Notes: a model not told the origin generated them from the letters alone. Positions 1-8,969 are shown, counted from the stretch's first letter. The stretch is DNA of 64,000 nucleotides from Comamonadaceae bacterium (GCA_947478725.1 CANJWZ010000010.1:40725-104724); one strand, 5' to 3'. A program made the numbers and translations.

Positions 1-566
1 CGGTAGGGCACGTGCCGGATGTCGAGGTTGAGAGCCGCCTTCAAGGCCTCCATGGTGAGTTGATGATTGCTGCCGATGCCAGAGGATCCATAGGTGTATT
101 CGCCAGGCTTCTTGCGCACCGCCGCCACAAAGTCCTGGAGCGTGTTGACGCCGGTCTTTGGGTGGGCCACCAAGTACAGCGACGAGCGGCCGACCAAGGC
201 GACCGGCAGCAAATCCTTTCCCAGCTTGTAGTTGGTACCCTTGTTGATATGCGGACTGATAGAAAGCATGGCGCCGTCGGACAGGATAAATGCGTGGCCA
301 TCGGTGGGCGTGCTTTGCAGCAGCCCGTTGTAGGCGGCTGCGCCGGAAGCACCAGGCCGGTTTTCCACCACCACTGGCTGGCCGAGCCGCTCGCTGAGCT
401 GGGGCGTCAACACGCGGGCGACCACGTCGGGTTGGCCACCAGCCGCATAAGGCACGATGAACTTCACCGGCTTGCTGGGGAACGGTGCCTGCGCCCACGC
501 AAAGTCAGGCAGAATGCCGGCGGCGCCAGTCGCTATCGCGGCAGTAGTGAAGCTTCGACGATTCAT
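1..566 (-). CDS. Bug-family (TTT) periplasmic receptor, 3' end outside window
   Basis: Solute-binding receptor of the tripartite tricarboxylate transporter (Bug) family, which captures carboxylates or aromatic acids in the periplasm. About 188 codons are visible; the C-terminus lies beyond the window edge. It begins MNRRSFTTAAIA with a twin-arginine-like motif and an export signal ending near AWAQA. The family signature follows: PSKPVKFIVPYAAGG, then VVVENRPGASG at about residues 68-78, DGHAFILSD, and YGSSGIGSNHQLTME. It lies 28 bases beyond the DMT transporter gene on the same strand, so it is probably the last visible gene of the operon that starts at 7051. No TctA/TctB membrane genes are visible. 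The family is clear; the ligand is unknown, though an aromatic acid is likely from the neighbours. Confidence 0.9.
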   Translation of the reverse strand, partial: MNRRSFTTAAIATGAAGILPDFAWAQAPFPSKPVKFIVPYAAGGQPDVVARVLTPQLSERLGQPVVVENRPGASGAAAYNGLLQSTPTDGHAFILSDGAMLSISPHINKGTNYKLGKDLLPVALVGRSSLYLVAHPKTGVNTLQDFVAAVRKKPGEYTYGSSGIGSNHQLTMEALKAALNLDIRHVPY

Positions 567-594
567 GTGTGTCTCCTCTAAGAGTCAGTTAAAA

Positions 595-1551
595 CTAGTG
601 CGCGGGTGCGCCGTACAGGACGACCAGTGTGATACCAGTCAGGGTGATCGCAATGCCGAGCACTGTGACCCAGCTCAGACGCTCGTGATTGCCCAATGCA
701 AAGTAGCTGACCGGCAACACCACCAGTGGCGTGCACATCGAGATCAGCGCTGCCATGCTGGCCGGGATGTATTTCATGGACGCGATGACCAGCGCCTGAG
801 CCAGGAAATGGCAGCAGCCGACTCCGAAAAAGATACGGGCCGCCTTGGGGTTGGACCGCGCCTGTCGAACGTATTCAGACATTTGCCGGTGATTGGCCAG
901 CGCCAGTACCAGCAGGCCGGCCACAGCCCCGATCAGGGCGCCCATCAACGCCTCGTTCCACTGGCGTACGCCGGAAGCGCGGAACACATGACTTAACGAA
1001 TAGGCTGACGCTGAGCCCACGCCGATCAGCAGGGTTGCGGACATGAAGCTGCGCCGCGAGCCTTCCCGCATCACCAAGGCTGGCCGTGCCGTCTTTCGCT
1101 GAGAACGGGCAATGCCTATGCTCATGGCCAATAGCCCCGCGATTCCCAGTGCGATGCCGACGAAACCGATGGTGCCGATCACTTCCCCCAAAAAGATCCA
1201 ACCTAAGGCAGCGGTGATCAAGGGGCTGATGGTTTGCAGGCCGGCTGTCCCGCTCGGGCCTAGCCGCTCAATCGACTTGAAGACGAGCCAGCGGCCTAGA
1301 TAAGTCGAACAGATGCCAGCCAGAGCGAAGGAAACGACGGACCAGAGGGTCGGCACGCTGACCCCCCGACCGACCACCCACTGCATCAGCACGATGATGA
1401 TCCCGACGGGTACCCCGGCAGCGGCTGCCAGCAAAGATCCTGGCCCGCTACTCATGTCCTTAGCCGCGGCGGCAATCGTTACCATGCAGGCGCCATAGAT
1501 CGCCATGGCTATGAAGGCCAGCGTGACTCCTAATAGAACATCGTAAGACAA
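595..1551 (-). CDS. DMT-superfamily (EamA) transporter
   Basis: A 318-residue integral membrane protein of the drug/metabolite transporter superfamily. About ten hydrophobic segments are arranged as two EamA repeats (roughly residues 5-150 and 170-315). The repeats carry family-typical stretches such as TISPLITAALGWIFLGE in the first and SMCTPLVVLPVSYFALG in the second. The two halves are joined by a basic linker rich in Arg and Lys. It sits between the SDR gene (43-base gap) and a Bug receptor gene (28-base gap) on the same strand, so it is likely co-transcribed with the ring-hydroxylating dioxygenase operon. A role in export or uptake of a pathway metabolite is inferred from position only. 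Confidence 0.85.
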   Translation of the reverse strand: MSYDVLLGVTLAFIAMAIYGACMVTIAAAAKDMSSGPGSLLAAAAGVPVGIIIVLMQWVVGRGVSVPTLWSVVSFALAGICSTYLGRWLVFKSIERLGPSGTAGLQTISPLITAALGWIFLGEVIGTIGFVGIALGIAGLLAMSIGIARSQRKTARPALVMREGSRRSFMSATLLIGVGSASAYSLSHVFRASGVRQWNEALMGALIGAVAGLLVLALANHRQMSEYVRQARSNPKAARIFFGVGCCHFLAQALVIASMKYIPASMAALISMCTPLVVLPVSYFALGNHERLSWVTVLGIAITLTGITLVVLYGAPAH

Positions 1552-1594
1552 AGCAGAGTTCAGGCTAACAGGTTTGGGCTCTTAAGGCCTGCGT

Positions 1595-2335
1595 TCAGCG
1601 TAGCATCGCGCCGCCGTCGACGGCGAAGCACTGGCCTGTGATCCAGCTGGATTTGTCAGAGACAAGATAGGACACCAGTCCGCAAATGTCCTCTGGCTCC
1701 CCCACTCGTTTTAGTGGAATTTCGCCGGCACGTGCCTGCAGTAGCTTGGCGTAGTCCTCGCCTGACATCCCGGCCGCCAGGTAAATGTCACTGCGCACCA
1801 GGCCGGGGGCAATGCAGTTCACCCGCGCACCGTGCTCAGCCGCCTCAATGGCGAGCGAGCGGCTGAAGGCTTCCACTGCCCCCTTGGTGGCCGTGTAGGC
1901 GGCCGAGCCGGCACGTGGACGTTGCGCCAATGTGCTGCTGAAGGTGAGCAAGCTGCCCCTGCTGGCGTAAAGCAGAGGCATGAAGGCCTGCGCCACGTAG
2001 AGAGTGCCCAGCAAGTTGATACGCACCATCTCTTCGACCTCGACCATGTCCGCCTCAACAAAGCTGCTGCGCTGCAACGCGACGCCGGCGCAATGCACCA
2101 GAACGTCCAAGCGGCCGTGGCTTTCAGCCACCGCTTGCTTCAAGCGCTGCACGTCCGTCGCGTCGGCAACATCGCAGCGGACAGCACCCATCCCACGCGC
2201 TTGCATCGCGTCGAGTTTGTTCTGGCGCCGGCCGCATACGACGACCTCAAAGCCGTCGCTTTGCAGGCCTAATGCAATCTCCTCGCCGAGGCCAGCGCTG
2301 CCGCCGGTCACCAAGGCTACTTTTTTCTGACCCAT
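1595..2335 (-). CDS. SDR-family NAD(P)-dependent dehydrogenase
   Basis: Classical short-chain dehydrogenase/reductase, 246 residues. The nucleotide-binding Gly motif GGSAGLG lies at about residues 11-17, the NAG equivalent reads HCAG, the active-site Ser is in TFSSTLA, and the catalytic pair is YTATK near residue 150. It ends with the usual TGQCFAVDGG. The start chosen is ATG at 2335 (MGQKKVALVTGG). The frame is open further upstream, but that part overlaps pdxA and encodes nothing SDR-like. It lies 23 bases after the PdxA-like gene. In dioxygenase operons SDRs often oxidise cis-dihydrodiols, so this enzyme and the PdxA-like one are both candidates for that step. Substrate unknown. Confidence 0.88.
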   Translation of the reverse strand: MGQKKVALVTGGSAGLGEEIALGLQSDGFEVVVCGRRQNKLDAMQARGMGAVRCDVADATDVQRLKQAVAESHGRLDVLVHCAGVALQRSSFVEADMVEVEEMVRINLLGTLYVAQAFMPLLYASRGSLLTFSSTLAQRPRAGSAAYTATKGAVEAFSRSLAIEAAEHGARVNCIAPGLVRSDIYLAAGMSGEDYAKLLQARAGEIPLKRVGEPEDICGLVSYLVSDKSSWITGQCFAVDGGAMLR

Positions 2336-2358
2336 CTTTGTCCCTTGTTGCGCAACGC

Positions 2359-3330
2359 TCACGCCGCAAGCGGCTGGCCGGAAGCCAGCAGAGCCGCCGT
2401 GCGCACGGCCGACAGCATGCTGGCGTGCTGCGCCACGCCGCGGCCAGCGATGTCGTAAGCCGTGCCGTGCGGTACATTCAGCATGACAAAAGGCAAGCCT
2501 ACATACACGGTACAGGCACCTTCGAACCCCACCGTCTTGACTGCGATCTGACCCTGGTCGTGGAACATGGTGACCACCACATCCCACTGGCCTTGCATGC
2601 ACTGGCGAAAAACCGCGTCAGGCACGAGTGGCCCGTGTGCGTCGATTCCACGGGCACGTGCTTTCTCCACAGCCGGGCCCACACGCTCCTGATCCTGTGG
2701 GAACATGGCGTGCGGATTAATGCCGGCGACGGCGATTCTCGGCTTCTCAAAACCCCAAGCGCGCAAGTTCGCGTTGGCCAGCTCGATCACCTGAAAGATG
2801 CGCTCTGGCGTTGCCATGGTGATGGCATCAGTCAAAGACACGTGTTCCGTCAGCGGCACGACCCGTAGCTTGCCGCTCATTCTCAGCATGAAGGTGCCGG
2901 CCGGTTGCAGATCGTCGATATCCTTGATCTTGCCGGTGGCCATGAGCGAAGCGCTTTCTACCGGCCCCATCACCAAGCCTTGCAGGCGGCCGGAGCGGCC
3001 CAACTCCTCGCCGCGTGCAATCCATTGCAGTACCGCGTTCCCGGAGTTAGCAGAAGCCTTGCCGATTTCGCAGCGGTCCACATCAAAGCCGCCCGGGTCG
3101 ACCACCCCGATCACGCCAGCAGGAAGCTGCTCGGAAGGATCAGTGACAGGCTCAAAACGCAGACTCAGGCCGCACACGACGGCGGCGCGGCGCAGTACGC
3201 CAAGGTCGCCGATCAGCACGGTACGGCAGACACCGGCTAGTTCAGGTGCGGCCGCCGTGCGCACGCAGACCTCAGGGCCGACGCCGGCAGGATCGCCGAT
3301 CATCATTCCGACCACGGGTAGTTGGCTCAT
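2359..3330 (-). CDS. PdxA/TphB-family metal-dependent NAD dehydrogenase
   Basis: A 323-residue protein of the 4-hydroxythreonine-4-phosphate dehydrogenase (PdxA) family. It has the N-terminal MIGDPAGVGPEV motif and the three metal-binding His regions (TEHVSL, MFHDQGQ, VPHGTAYDIAG). The family includes TphB, which oxidatively decarboxylates the cis-dihydrodiol made by terephthalate dioxygenase. Placement in a dioxygenase operon between a hydrolase and an SDR gene, with Bug receptors nearby, favours such a catabolic role over vitamin B6 synthesis; that is inference. The ATG at 3330 is preceded by AGGTG at suitable spacing. An upstream GTG at 3339 is in frame but less likely. The gene has a 25-base gap from the hydrolase gene. 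Confidence 0.88.
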   Translation of the reverse strand: MSQLPVVGMMIGDPAGVGPEVCVRTAAAPELAGVCRTVLIGDLGVLRRAAVVCGLSLRFEPVTDPSEQLPAGVIGVVDPGGFDVDRCEIGKASANSGNAVLQWIARGEELGRSGRLQGLVMGPVESASLMATGKIKDIDDLQPAGTFMLRMSGKLRVVPLTEHVSLTDAITMATPERIFQVIELANANLRAWGFEKPRIAVAGINPHAMFPQDQERVGPAVEKARARGIDAHGPLVPDAVFRQCMQGQWDVVVTMFHDQGQIAVKTVGFEGACTVYVGLPFVMLNVPHGTAYDIAGRGVAQHASMLSAVRTAALLASGQPLAA

Positions 3331-3355
3331 GGCTGGCACCTGTTTGCTAGACCGT

Positions 3356-4180
3356 TCACGACGCGAAGAAGTCCATCACCAACGACAAGAACTGGTTTTT
3401 GCGCTCAATCTGGGTCCAGTGACCGCACTCCCCAAAGACGTGCAGATCGGAGTGCTTTAGCAGCGAATGCAGCTTCAGACTGTTAGACAAAGGCACGATC
3501 TGGTCGTCGCGGCCATGAATCACGAGAGCGCGTTGAGTGATCTTGCGGATGTCAGCTTCGGGCGTTGCCAATGCCTTTGCGTGGCGCTGGCGCGGCGCCG
3601 CGAACATTTGTGAGTAGGTCTCGTGAAAGCCGGTGCGGATGCTGGCTTCGTAACGCGACTTGACCAAGTCATCGGTGATGATACTGGTGTCATAGGCAAA
3701 GGTCATGGCCATCTTGCGCATGTTCTCAACCGACGGTTCATAGCCCCAAACGGCGTCCAGCCCCGGGGTTACCTCAAAATCGACGCCGGCGGCACCCATC
3801 AATACGAAGCGGTCCACCCGTTCCGGATGGCGCGCCGTCAGAGCCAGCGTCAGCGCGCCGCCGAACGAGTTACCCACGAAGCGGGCCTTTTTCACGCCTA
3901 CCGCATCCATCCACTCGATCAGGTGACGGACCCAGAAGTCAAGATCGTAGACGGTGTCGGATTTGCGCTCGGTATACCCGAAGCCAGCAATATCGGGTGC
4001 CAATACGCGGTATTTCTGGGCCAGCACCGGAATCGACAGGCGCCAATTGGCATAGGCCGTGACCCCAGGACCAGAGCCGTGAATCAAGATCACCGGCTCG
4101 CCTGACCCGGACTCTAAGTAATTGGTTTGAAGGCCGGCCGCAACGATGGCGTGGCCGATTTCAGGATTGGTATTGGACAT
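3356..4180 (-). CDS. Alpha/beta hydrolase, meta-cleavage-product hydrolase family
   Basis: A 274-residue alpha/beta hydrolase resembling the C-C bond hydrolases of meta-cleavage pathways (XylF/TodF/BphD group). The oxyanion-loop motif LIHGSGPGVTAYANW starts at residue 32. The nucleophile Ser105 is in GNSFGG, the acid Asp (225/226) in HGRDDQIVP, and the base His254 in GECGHWTQIE. It would hydrolyse the ring-fission product into a 2-hydroxypentadienoate and a carboxylic acid. The hydratase for the former product is encoded at 11623-12411 on the other strand. The gene lies between the dioxygenase beta subunit (20-base gap) and the PdxA-like gene. Family assignment is strong; the side-chain specificity is not readable. 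Confidence 0.88.
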   Translation of the reverse strand: MSNTNPEIGHAIVAAGLQTNYLESGSGEPVILIHGSGPGVTAYANWRLSIPVLAQKYRVLAPDIAGFGYTERKSDTVYDLDFWVRHLIEWMDAVGVKKARFVGNSFGGALTLALTARHPERVDRFVLMGAAGVDFEVTPGLDAVWGYEPSVENMRKMAMTFAYDTSIITDDLVKSRYEASIRTGFHETYSQMFAAPRQRHAKALATPEADIRKITQRALVIHGRDDQIVPLSNSLKLHSLLKHSDLHVFGECGHWTQIERKNQFLSLVMDFFAS

Positions 4181-4200
4181 GTGGTTCTCGTTAAGGTGGG

Positions 4201-4698
4201 TTAGATAATAAAAGTCAAGTTCGGCATCGGGATGTCGTGGTTGGCCAGGAAGACGTGCTTTTCACGCATGCGAAGCACGCCATCCTGACGCTCCAGCAAG
4301 TGCGTCTGACGTCCGGCGAATGTGAGCTGACGGCCAGCGCGGACCTCGGTCAGGTTAAAGCGCGAAGTCACGCGGCCACCGCGATCTGCATCCCACTCCT
4401 GGAGAACGACGTTGCCAATCACCCGGCTCAGACGCGACTTCGGGTTCTGCGCATGCGCGAATTTGGTTCCGAGGCGGAACAGGCGCTCGTCGAGCTCAGG
4501 CCGGTTGTCGTTGATCAAGGCGATCTTGCGACCGACGGCCTCTTCGTCGCTGTTGCAGGGCACCCAGTAAAGAAGTTCCTCGGTCCACAGCGCAAACCAC
4601 TCCTTGTACTGGTGTTGGTCCGCGAGCTCGGCCTCTCGGAACAAGAACAGTTCCACTTCACGCAGGGCGGCCCACTGGGCTAGTTTTTGATTGTCCAT
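4201..4698 (-). CDS. Ring-hydroxylating dioxygenase, small (beta) subunit
   Basis: A 165-residue beta subunit of a Rieske non-heme iron oxygenase, which stabilises the alpha subunit in a hexamer. Family features include an EVELFLFREAELAD helix near the N-terminus, the EWFALWTEELLYWVP segment, SRVIGNV and the C-terminal MREKHVFLANHDI stretch. The ATG at 4698 is preferred because GGAG stands eight bases ahead of it. An in-frame ATG at 4719 would overlap the alpha subunit gene. It begins 17 bases after the alpha gene stop, so the two form a translationally close pair. The matching ferredoxin and reductase are encoded across the divergent promoter at 8966-10562. Confidence 0.9.
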   Translation of the reverse strand: MDNQKLAQWAALREVELFLFREAELADQHQYKEWFALWTEELLYWVPCNSDEEAVGRKIALINDNRPELDERLFRLGTKFAHAQNPKSRLSRVIGNVVLQEWDADRGGRVTSRFNLTEVRAGRQLTFAGRQTHLLERQDGVLRMREKHVFLANHDIPMPNLTFII

Positions 4699-4715
4699 AG
4701 GGGGGTCTCCAGAAA

Positions 4716-6029
4716 TCATGCCGCTTGCGTCATCAGATGCAGCCAGTACTTCATCTGGCCACGCTGCGGCACTTCGTCGGTAATACGGCCCACCACACTG
4801 CCATCCGTGTCGACAAACTCGCGATGCATGCCGCGCGAGATTTCAATCCACGGATTTACCTCGGCCATCATGCCGCGCTGCACACGCTCAAAGATTTCGG
4901 CGTCGTCGGGCGACCCGGAACCTGCCGGACCGTAGAACGACTCGTGCTGGCGCACCCGCATGGTGTTGATCTCATCACTCACGCCGCCCAAGCGCACCAT
5001 CGACATCGTCACTTGAGTCATGCCCGGGGCAATCGGGGTGATGATCCGCACCTGGTTGCCAATTAATTGCAGGTTTGGGAAGACGCCCAGGTGCGGGTCG
5101 CCCGACAGACTGATCAACAGCTCTGCACGCTCCTGCCCATAGGCCTTGTGCATATCCTCAACGTACTTCGCACCACCCGGCACCCTGGACAGAAATTCGG
5201 CATGCTTCTTGTAACTTTTGAGGCGCTGCGCGCGGAAGTCCAGCATGGCGTGGCCGTTGCCATAGTCGCGGGTGAGCGTTAACGCTTCATCACTGAAAGG
5301 ATCTTCGCGGTGCATTGCGCCAATACCGGATTCGCTATTTCGCGCCCAGCCCGCCACCACTGAGGCGTGGACGAAGTTTGGGTGGTACCCGTCCATACCG
5401 ACCAGCTTCCAGTTCCCCAGGTATTCGGTCTTGTTTGTGCCTGCGTCGAGGAAAATCTCGCCGGTCGGCGATGCATCCACCAGCATGTCAAATTGTGCTG
5501 CAGCACCGCCCAGGAACTCGACCAGCGACTCGCCTTCCGCCTTGATGCTGGCAAACACGAAGCCGCGATGGGATGCTACGCGTGGCACTTCGACCAATCC
5601 CATGTTTTCCATCTTGAAGTCGGGGCCGTAGCCACCCTTTTCGGTGACTTCCGCCAGGGCTCCGGTCAATTCATAGGTCCAGCCGTGGTACCAGCAGCGG
5701 AACATCCGAGTGTTACCGGACTCGGTCTCTACCACCTGCGCGCCGCGGTGGCGGCAGCGGTTGACGAGAACCCGCACCTTGTTGTCTTTGCCGCGCACCA
5801 GGATAACGGGCGTACGACCTATTGGGCGGGCTTGGTAGTCGCCTGGTTTTGGCACCTCGCTCTCGTGTCCGACATAGATCCAGGATCGATGAAAAATCCG
5901 GTCAATCTCCAAGTCGAAGATGGCTTGATTTGTGTAGGCGCGAGAATGGACGCGGCCATTTTGGACGAGCGATTGCAGATTCTCATGGGTGATAGCGTTA
6001 GCGCTGAACGGATCTGCGACCTGTTGCAT
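4716..6029 (-). CDS. Ring-hydroxylating dioxygenase, large (alpha) subunit
   Basis: Catalytic subunit (437 residues) of a Rieske non-heme iron dioxygenase. The Rieske cluster ligands are C92, H94, C112 and H115 (NRCRHRG and CWYHGWTY). The mononuclear iron site is D213, H216 and H221 in the segment MDGYHPNFVH, with a likely third ligand Asp in the C-terminal third. It would add both atoms of oxygen to an aromatic ring, giving a cis-dihydrodiol. It is the second gene of the leftward operon, behind a Bug receptor. The beta subunit, a TphB-like dehydrogenase, a hydrolase and, divergently, an extradiol dioxygenase point to an aromatic carboxylate substrate. The substrate itself cannot be read from the sequence. 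Confidence 0.93.
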   Translation of the reverse strand: MQQVADPFSANAITHENLQSLVQNGRVHSRAYTNQAIFDLEIDRIFHRSWIYVGHESEVPKPGDYQARPIGRTPVILVRGKDNKVRVLVNRCRHRGAQVVETESGNTRMFRCWYHGWTYELTGALAEVTEKGGYGPDFKMENMGLVEVPRVASHRGFVFASIKAEGESLVEFLGGAAAQFDMLVDASPTGEIFLDAGTNKTEYLGNWKLVGMDGYHPNFVHASVVAGWARNSESGIGAMHREDPFSDEALTLTRDYGNGHAMLDFRAQRLKSYKKHAEFLSRVPGGAKYVEDMHKAYGQERAELLISLSGDPHLGVFPNLQLIGNQVRIITPIAPGMTQVTMSMVRLGGVSDEINTMRVRQHESFYGPAGSGSPDDAEIFERVQRGMMAEVNPWIEISRGMHREFVDTDGSVVGRITDEVPQRGQMKYWLHLMTQAA

Positions 6030-6073
6030 CTGGAGCTTTCAGGAAATAAAACGGTTAATCGGAAAAACCGGCG

Positions 6074-7051
6074 TTAGTCCGGCTGAATTCCAGCGATACG
6101 GACCACCGACTCGTAGCGTGCGATGTCGCGCTGAACGGTTTCGGCCAGGGCTGCGGCCCCCCCCAGTTTGGGAGGCTCAACGCCAGCAGCGTTGAGTTTG
6201 GTAACGATGTCCGGCATTGCCAGTACCTTCGCAATCGCGGCAGCCAGTCTGTCAATCACCGGTTTAGGGGTGCCGGAGGGCACGAACAGCGCGTTCTCGC
6301 CAGGAAAATGGAAGTCTTTCAGGCCTGCATCGCCCATTGGCGGAAACTGCGGCAGTATGGTCATGCGCTCCCGGGTGTTGCCCGCAATAATCTTAATCCG
6401 GCCCTCCTTCGCGAACCCCACGATCGAGTTGTAGGCCGCAATAGCCATGTCCACCTGGCCGCTCACCAAGGCTGGAACCGACTGACCAGTACCTTTGTAC
6501 GGCACGTGGAGGATGTCGAGTCCGAGTCCGCTCTTGAACGCTTCCATGCTGAGGTGGTGCAAGCTGCCAACGCCGGAGGAGCCATATGTGTATGCGCCTG
6601 GCTTTGCCTTGATGGCTGCTACCAACTCGTTCAAGTTTGATGCAGGAAACTTCCCGAACACGGACAGATACAGCGCCGAGTACGAGGCAATCGATACCGG
6701 CGCCATGTCTTTCTGGAAATTGTGCGGTAGCTTGGCTTTGGTCACACGATTAACCGCCCAGTGAGCAGCATCGGCCATCAAAAGCGTGTGGCCGTCTGCG
6801 GCGCCGTTGCGCACGATCTCGATCGCAGCTATACCGCTGGAACCGGGAATATTCTCCACCACGACCGACTGCCCCAATTCAGAACCTAATTGCTGAGCCA
6901 GGATTCGGGCCACCGTATCTGGTGAGCCGCCAGCGGCGTAGGGAACGACGATACGTAGCGGCTTTGCTGGAAAATTTTGTGCATGCACGGATGTGACTGT
7001 GACACCCATCGCAGCCACCGCTAACTGTCCTAAAACCTGACGTCGTTTCAT
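6074..7051 (-). CDS. Bug-family (TTT) periplasmic receptor
   Basis: Complete 325-residue Bug receptor. A signal peptide (MKRRQVLGQLAVAAMG, cleavage near VHAQN) is followed by FPAKPLRIVVPYAAGG, VVVENIPGSSG, YGSSGVGSLHHLSME, HVPYKGTG and the ALVSGQVDMAI segment typical of the family. It is the first gene of the leftward dioxygenase operon, 44 bases ahead of the alpha subunit. Such placement resembles tph clusters, where TphC, a receptor of this family, serves terephthalate uptake; here the ligand is unknown. Transcription probably starts in the gap shared with marR. Confidence 0.92.
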   Translation of the reverse strand: MKRRQVLGQLAVAAMGVTVTSVHAQNFPAKPLRIVVPYAAGGSPDTVARILAQQLGSELGQSVVVENIPGSSGIAAIEIVRNGAADGHTLLMADAAHWAVNRVTKAKLPHNFQKDMAPVSIASYSALYLSVFGKFPASNLNELVAAIKAKPGAYTYGSSGVGSLHHLSMEAFKSGLGLDILHVPYKGTGQSVPALVSGQVDMAIAAYNSIVGFAKEGRIKIIAGNTRERMTILPQFPPMGDAGLKDFHFPGENALFVPSGTPKPVIDRLAAAIAKVLAMPDIVTKLNAAGVEPPKLGGAAALAETVQRDIARYESVVRIAGIQPD

Positions 7052-7234
7052 AAATTTGTCTCTGATGTTTAAAGGCTTAACTTTTAATTACTTCAATTGT
7101 TGCAATATTATTAGGATCGAATTGTTTTTTCGACAGCGGGTTTACCCGTGATTTCAATGGACACTTTGAAAAAAAGGTTTGCCTTTCTTGCTTTTTTTGT
7201 TTCATAATCAAGACTATTAAAAAATTGAAGTACT
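7052..7234. promoter_or_regulatory. Divergent promoter region between Bug/dioxygenase operon and marR
   Basis: An AT-rich gap of 183 bases between two divergently transcribed operons. The 10-mer TACTTCAATT (7089-7098), close to the Bug gene, recurs inverted as AATTGAAGTA (7223-7232), immediately before the marR start. The pair is placed as operator sites for each arm might be, but neither copy is itself a good palindrome. Binding by the MarR protein is therefore a guess. Confidence 0.45.
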
Positions 7235-7840
7235 GTGAAGAAGACCAATCAATCGACACCATTTGACGGAGCAGAGGCCGCGACGTCTGCCCCTGAGGAT
7301 GCGCCGTTGCCGCACCTGAGCGATCAGGTCATGGTGGCTGCTGCGCTTGATAAGGCTTTGGACGGTACAGCGCTTTGGGTGCTGCTAGGCCTGTACCGTG
7401 CCTATGCGGTACTTGACCGCGACCAAGCCGAGGAGGTGGCCGGCATCGGCCTGTCGCCCCTGCAGTTCAACATCCTCACCGTACTGCAGCGAACTGGCCA
7501 ACCCACCACCATGGGCGCCCTTGCGGGCATGCTGGTGGTGAAGCCGACAAATCTGTCGGGCAATATCAATACCTTGATCGAACGCGGCCTGGTCAAGCGC
7601 GAGCTCAACGCGGCGGACCAGCGCTGGCTTTTGGCCGTGCTGACGCCTGAGGGGAAGGAATTCCTTGCCGAGCACCTACCGGACCACTGGCGGCGGCTGG
7701 AGCGGCTGATGTACGGGCTTTCGCGTGAGAAGCGAATCCAGTTGGTCAGTCTGCTCAGGGAATTGCTTGTCTCCATTGAAGACGAGCAGGCACGCGGACG
7801 CGCCGCAGACAAAAGCGAGAAGAAATCCCGCGCGGCCTGA
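7235..7840 (+). CDS. MarR-family transcriptional regulator
   Basis: A 201-residue winged-helix regulator of the MarR family. The core spans roughly residues 55-165: LSPLQFNILTVLQRTGQPTT, then the recognition-helix region VKPTNLSGNINTLIERGLV, then the wing with a D-Q-R motif (NAADQRWLLAVLTPEG). This is the family's characteristic DxR pattern. The frame opens with GTG at 7235; the first 30 or so residues are a low-complexity extension. An internal ATG at 7331 could be the true start. It stands at the hinge of the divergent locus and leads the rightward operon. It likely represses one or both arms until a pathway aromatic binds; this is inferred from position. Confidence 0.87.
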   Translation: MKKTNQSTPFDGAEAATSAPEDAPLPHLSDQVMVAAALDKALDGTALWVLLGLYRAYAVLDRDQAEEVAGIGLSPLQFNILTVLQRTGQPTTMGALAGMLVVKPTNLSGNINTLIERGLVKRELNAADQRWLLAVLTPEGKEFLAEHLPDHWRRLERLMYGLSREKRIQLVSLLRELLVSIEDEQARGRAADKSEKKSRAA

Positions 7841-7898
7841 CCTTGGCGCGCCATATTACTAACCAGTCATCAGTAACCAGTAACGCTTGGAAGCACCT

Positions 7899-8969
7899 AT
7901 GGCAGAAATTCTCGGACTGGGCCTGTCCCACTATCCACCGCTGTCCTCCCCAGACGCGGCGATGGCGACCATCTTGCGCATGACGCTGGCCGACCCCGGT
8001 ATTCCGAGCGACATGAAGTTGCCCGAAAACTGGCCGGTGGCCGCACAAGCCGAGTGGGGTAGCGACCAGGGCGTGGCAGCCGCTGCTGTCCACCGCGCTG
8101 CCTTAGTGGAACAGTTCCGCAAGGTGCGAAAGGCGCTTGACGACTTTAACCCCGATGTGGTGCTGATCTGGGGCGACGACCAGTACGAAAATTTCAAGGA
8201 AGACGTGATCCCGCCGTTCACTGTCTGCGCCTATGACGACATGGACCTCTATCCGTGGCGGCATGCTATGGGGTCCTCCATGATGAGCGGCAAACCTAAT
8301 GCATGGGGGGAGGGCGCAGACAAGCACTATCGCCTGCGCGGTCGGCGCGATATTGCCAAGCACCTCGTCAGTGGTCTGATTGAAGCTGACTTTGATACGG
8401 CCTATGCCTACAAGCCGCTTCATCACGAGAGCTTGGCCCACGCTTTCACGAACGCCATTTTGTACCTGGACTATGACCGGGTGGGATGGGACTATCCCAC
8501 CATCGCCGTTCCTATCAACTGCTACGGTCGCAAGGTGATTTCGGCGCGTGGTTTCATGACTGATTTTGGCAAACAGATCGAGCCAGACCCACCCGGGCCA
8601 TCTCCAAAGCGATGCATGGACATGGGCGCTGCCACTGCGCGCATCCTGCGCGATTCGCCATGGCGCGTGGCCGTGGTGGCGTCTTCCAGCTGGTCGCACG
8701 CGTTCCTGTGCGACCACACATGGCGCCTGCGCCCGGACACCCCGGCTGACCGCAACCTTTACCGCGCGCTGCTAGAAGGTGATTACGCCAGCTGGCGTAA
8801 CTCCCGAACAGAGGACTTCGAAGCCGCAGGCCAGCAGGAACTGCTGAACTGGTGCCCGATGCTGGGCGCGATGGAGGAGCTGGGAGCCAAGCTCGACTGG
8901 AGCAATTTTATTGAGACCAACGTCTTCAACTCCAACAAGGTGTTTGCTGTTTTTCATCAGACCACATGA
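7899..8969 (+). CDS. Class III extradiol ring-cleavage dioxygenase, LigB-like
   Basis: A 356-residue member of the LigB superfamily of Fe(II) extradiol dioxygenases, which cleave catechol-type rings beside the hydroxyls. His11 in GLGLSHYPPL matches the first iron ligand of this superfamily. A second conserved His lies in SSSWSHAFL near residue 267, and VLIWGDDQYENF is a family-like core strand. The start is ATG at 7899; the frame is also open from a TTG four codons earlier. No separate LigA-type alpha subunit gene is adjacent. The stop overlaps the ferredoxin reductase start by four bases (ATGA), implying translational coupling. It likely acts on the diol made by the dioxygenase at 4716-6029. 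Confidence 0.85.
   Translation: MAEILGLGLSHYPPLSSPDAAMATILRMTLADPGIPSDMKLPENWPVAAQAEWGSDQGVAAAAVHRAALVEQFRKVRKALDDFNPDVVLIWGDDQYENFKEDVIPPFTVCAYDDMDLYPWRHAMGSSMMSGKPNAWGEGADKHYRLRGRRDIAKHLVSGLIEADFDTAYAYKPLHHESLAHAFTNAILYLDYDRVGWDYPTIAVPINCYGRKVISARGFMTDFGKQIEPDPPGPSPKRCMDMGAATARILRDSPWRVAVVASSSWSHAFLCDHTWRLRPDTPADRNLYRALLEGDYASWRNSRTEDFEAAGQQELLNWCPMLGAMEELGAKLDWSNFIETNVFNSNKVFAVFHQTT

Noticed and set aside
2336..2602. N-terminal extension of the SDR at 1595-2335 by 89 codons
   Set aside because: The extension overlaps the pdxA 3' end and has no SDR-like or signal sequence. The family start MGQKKVALVTGG fits the ATG at 2335.
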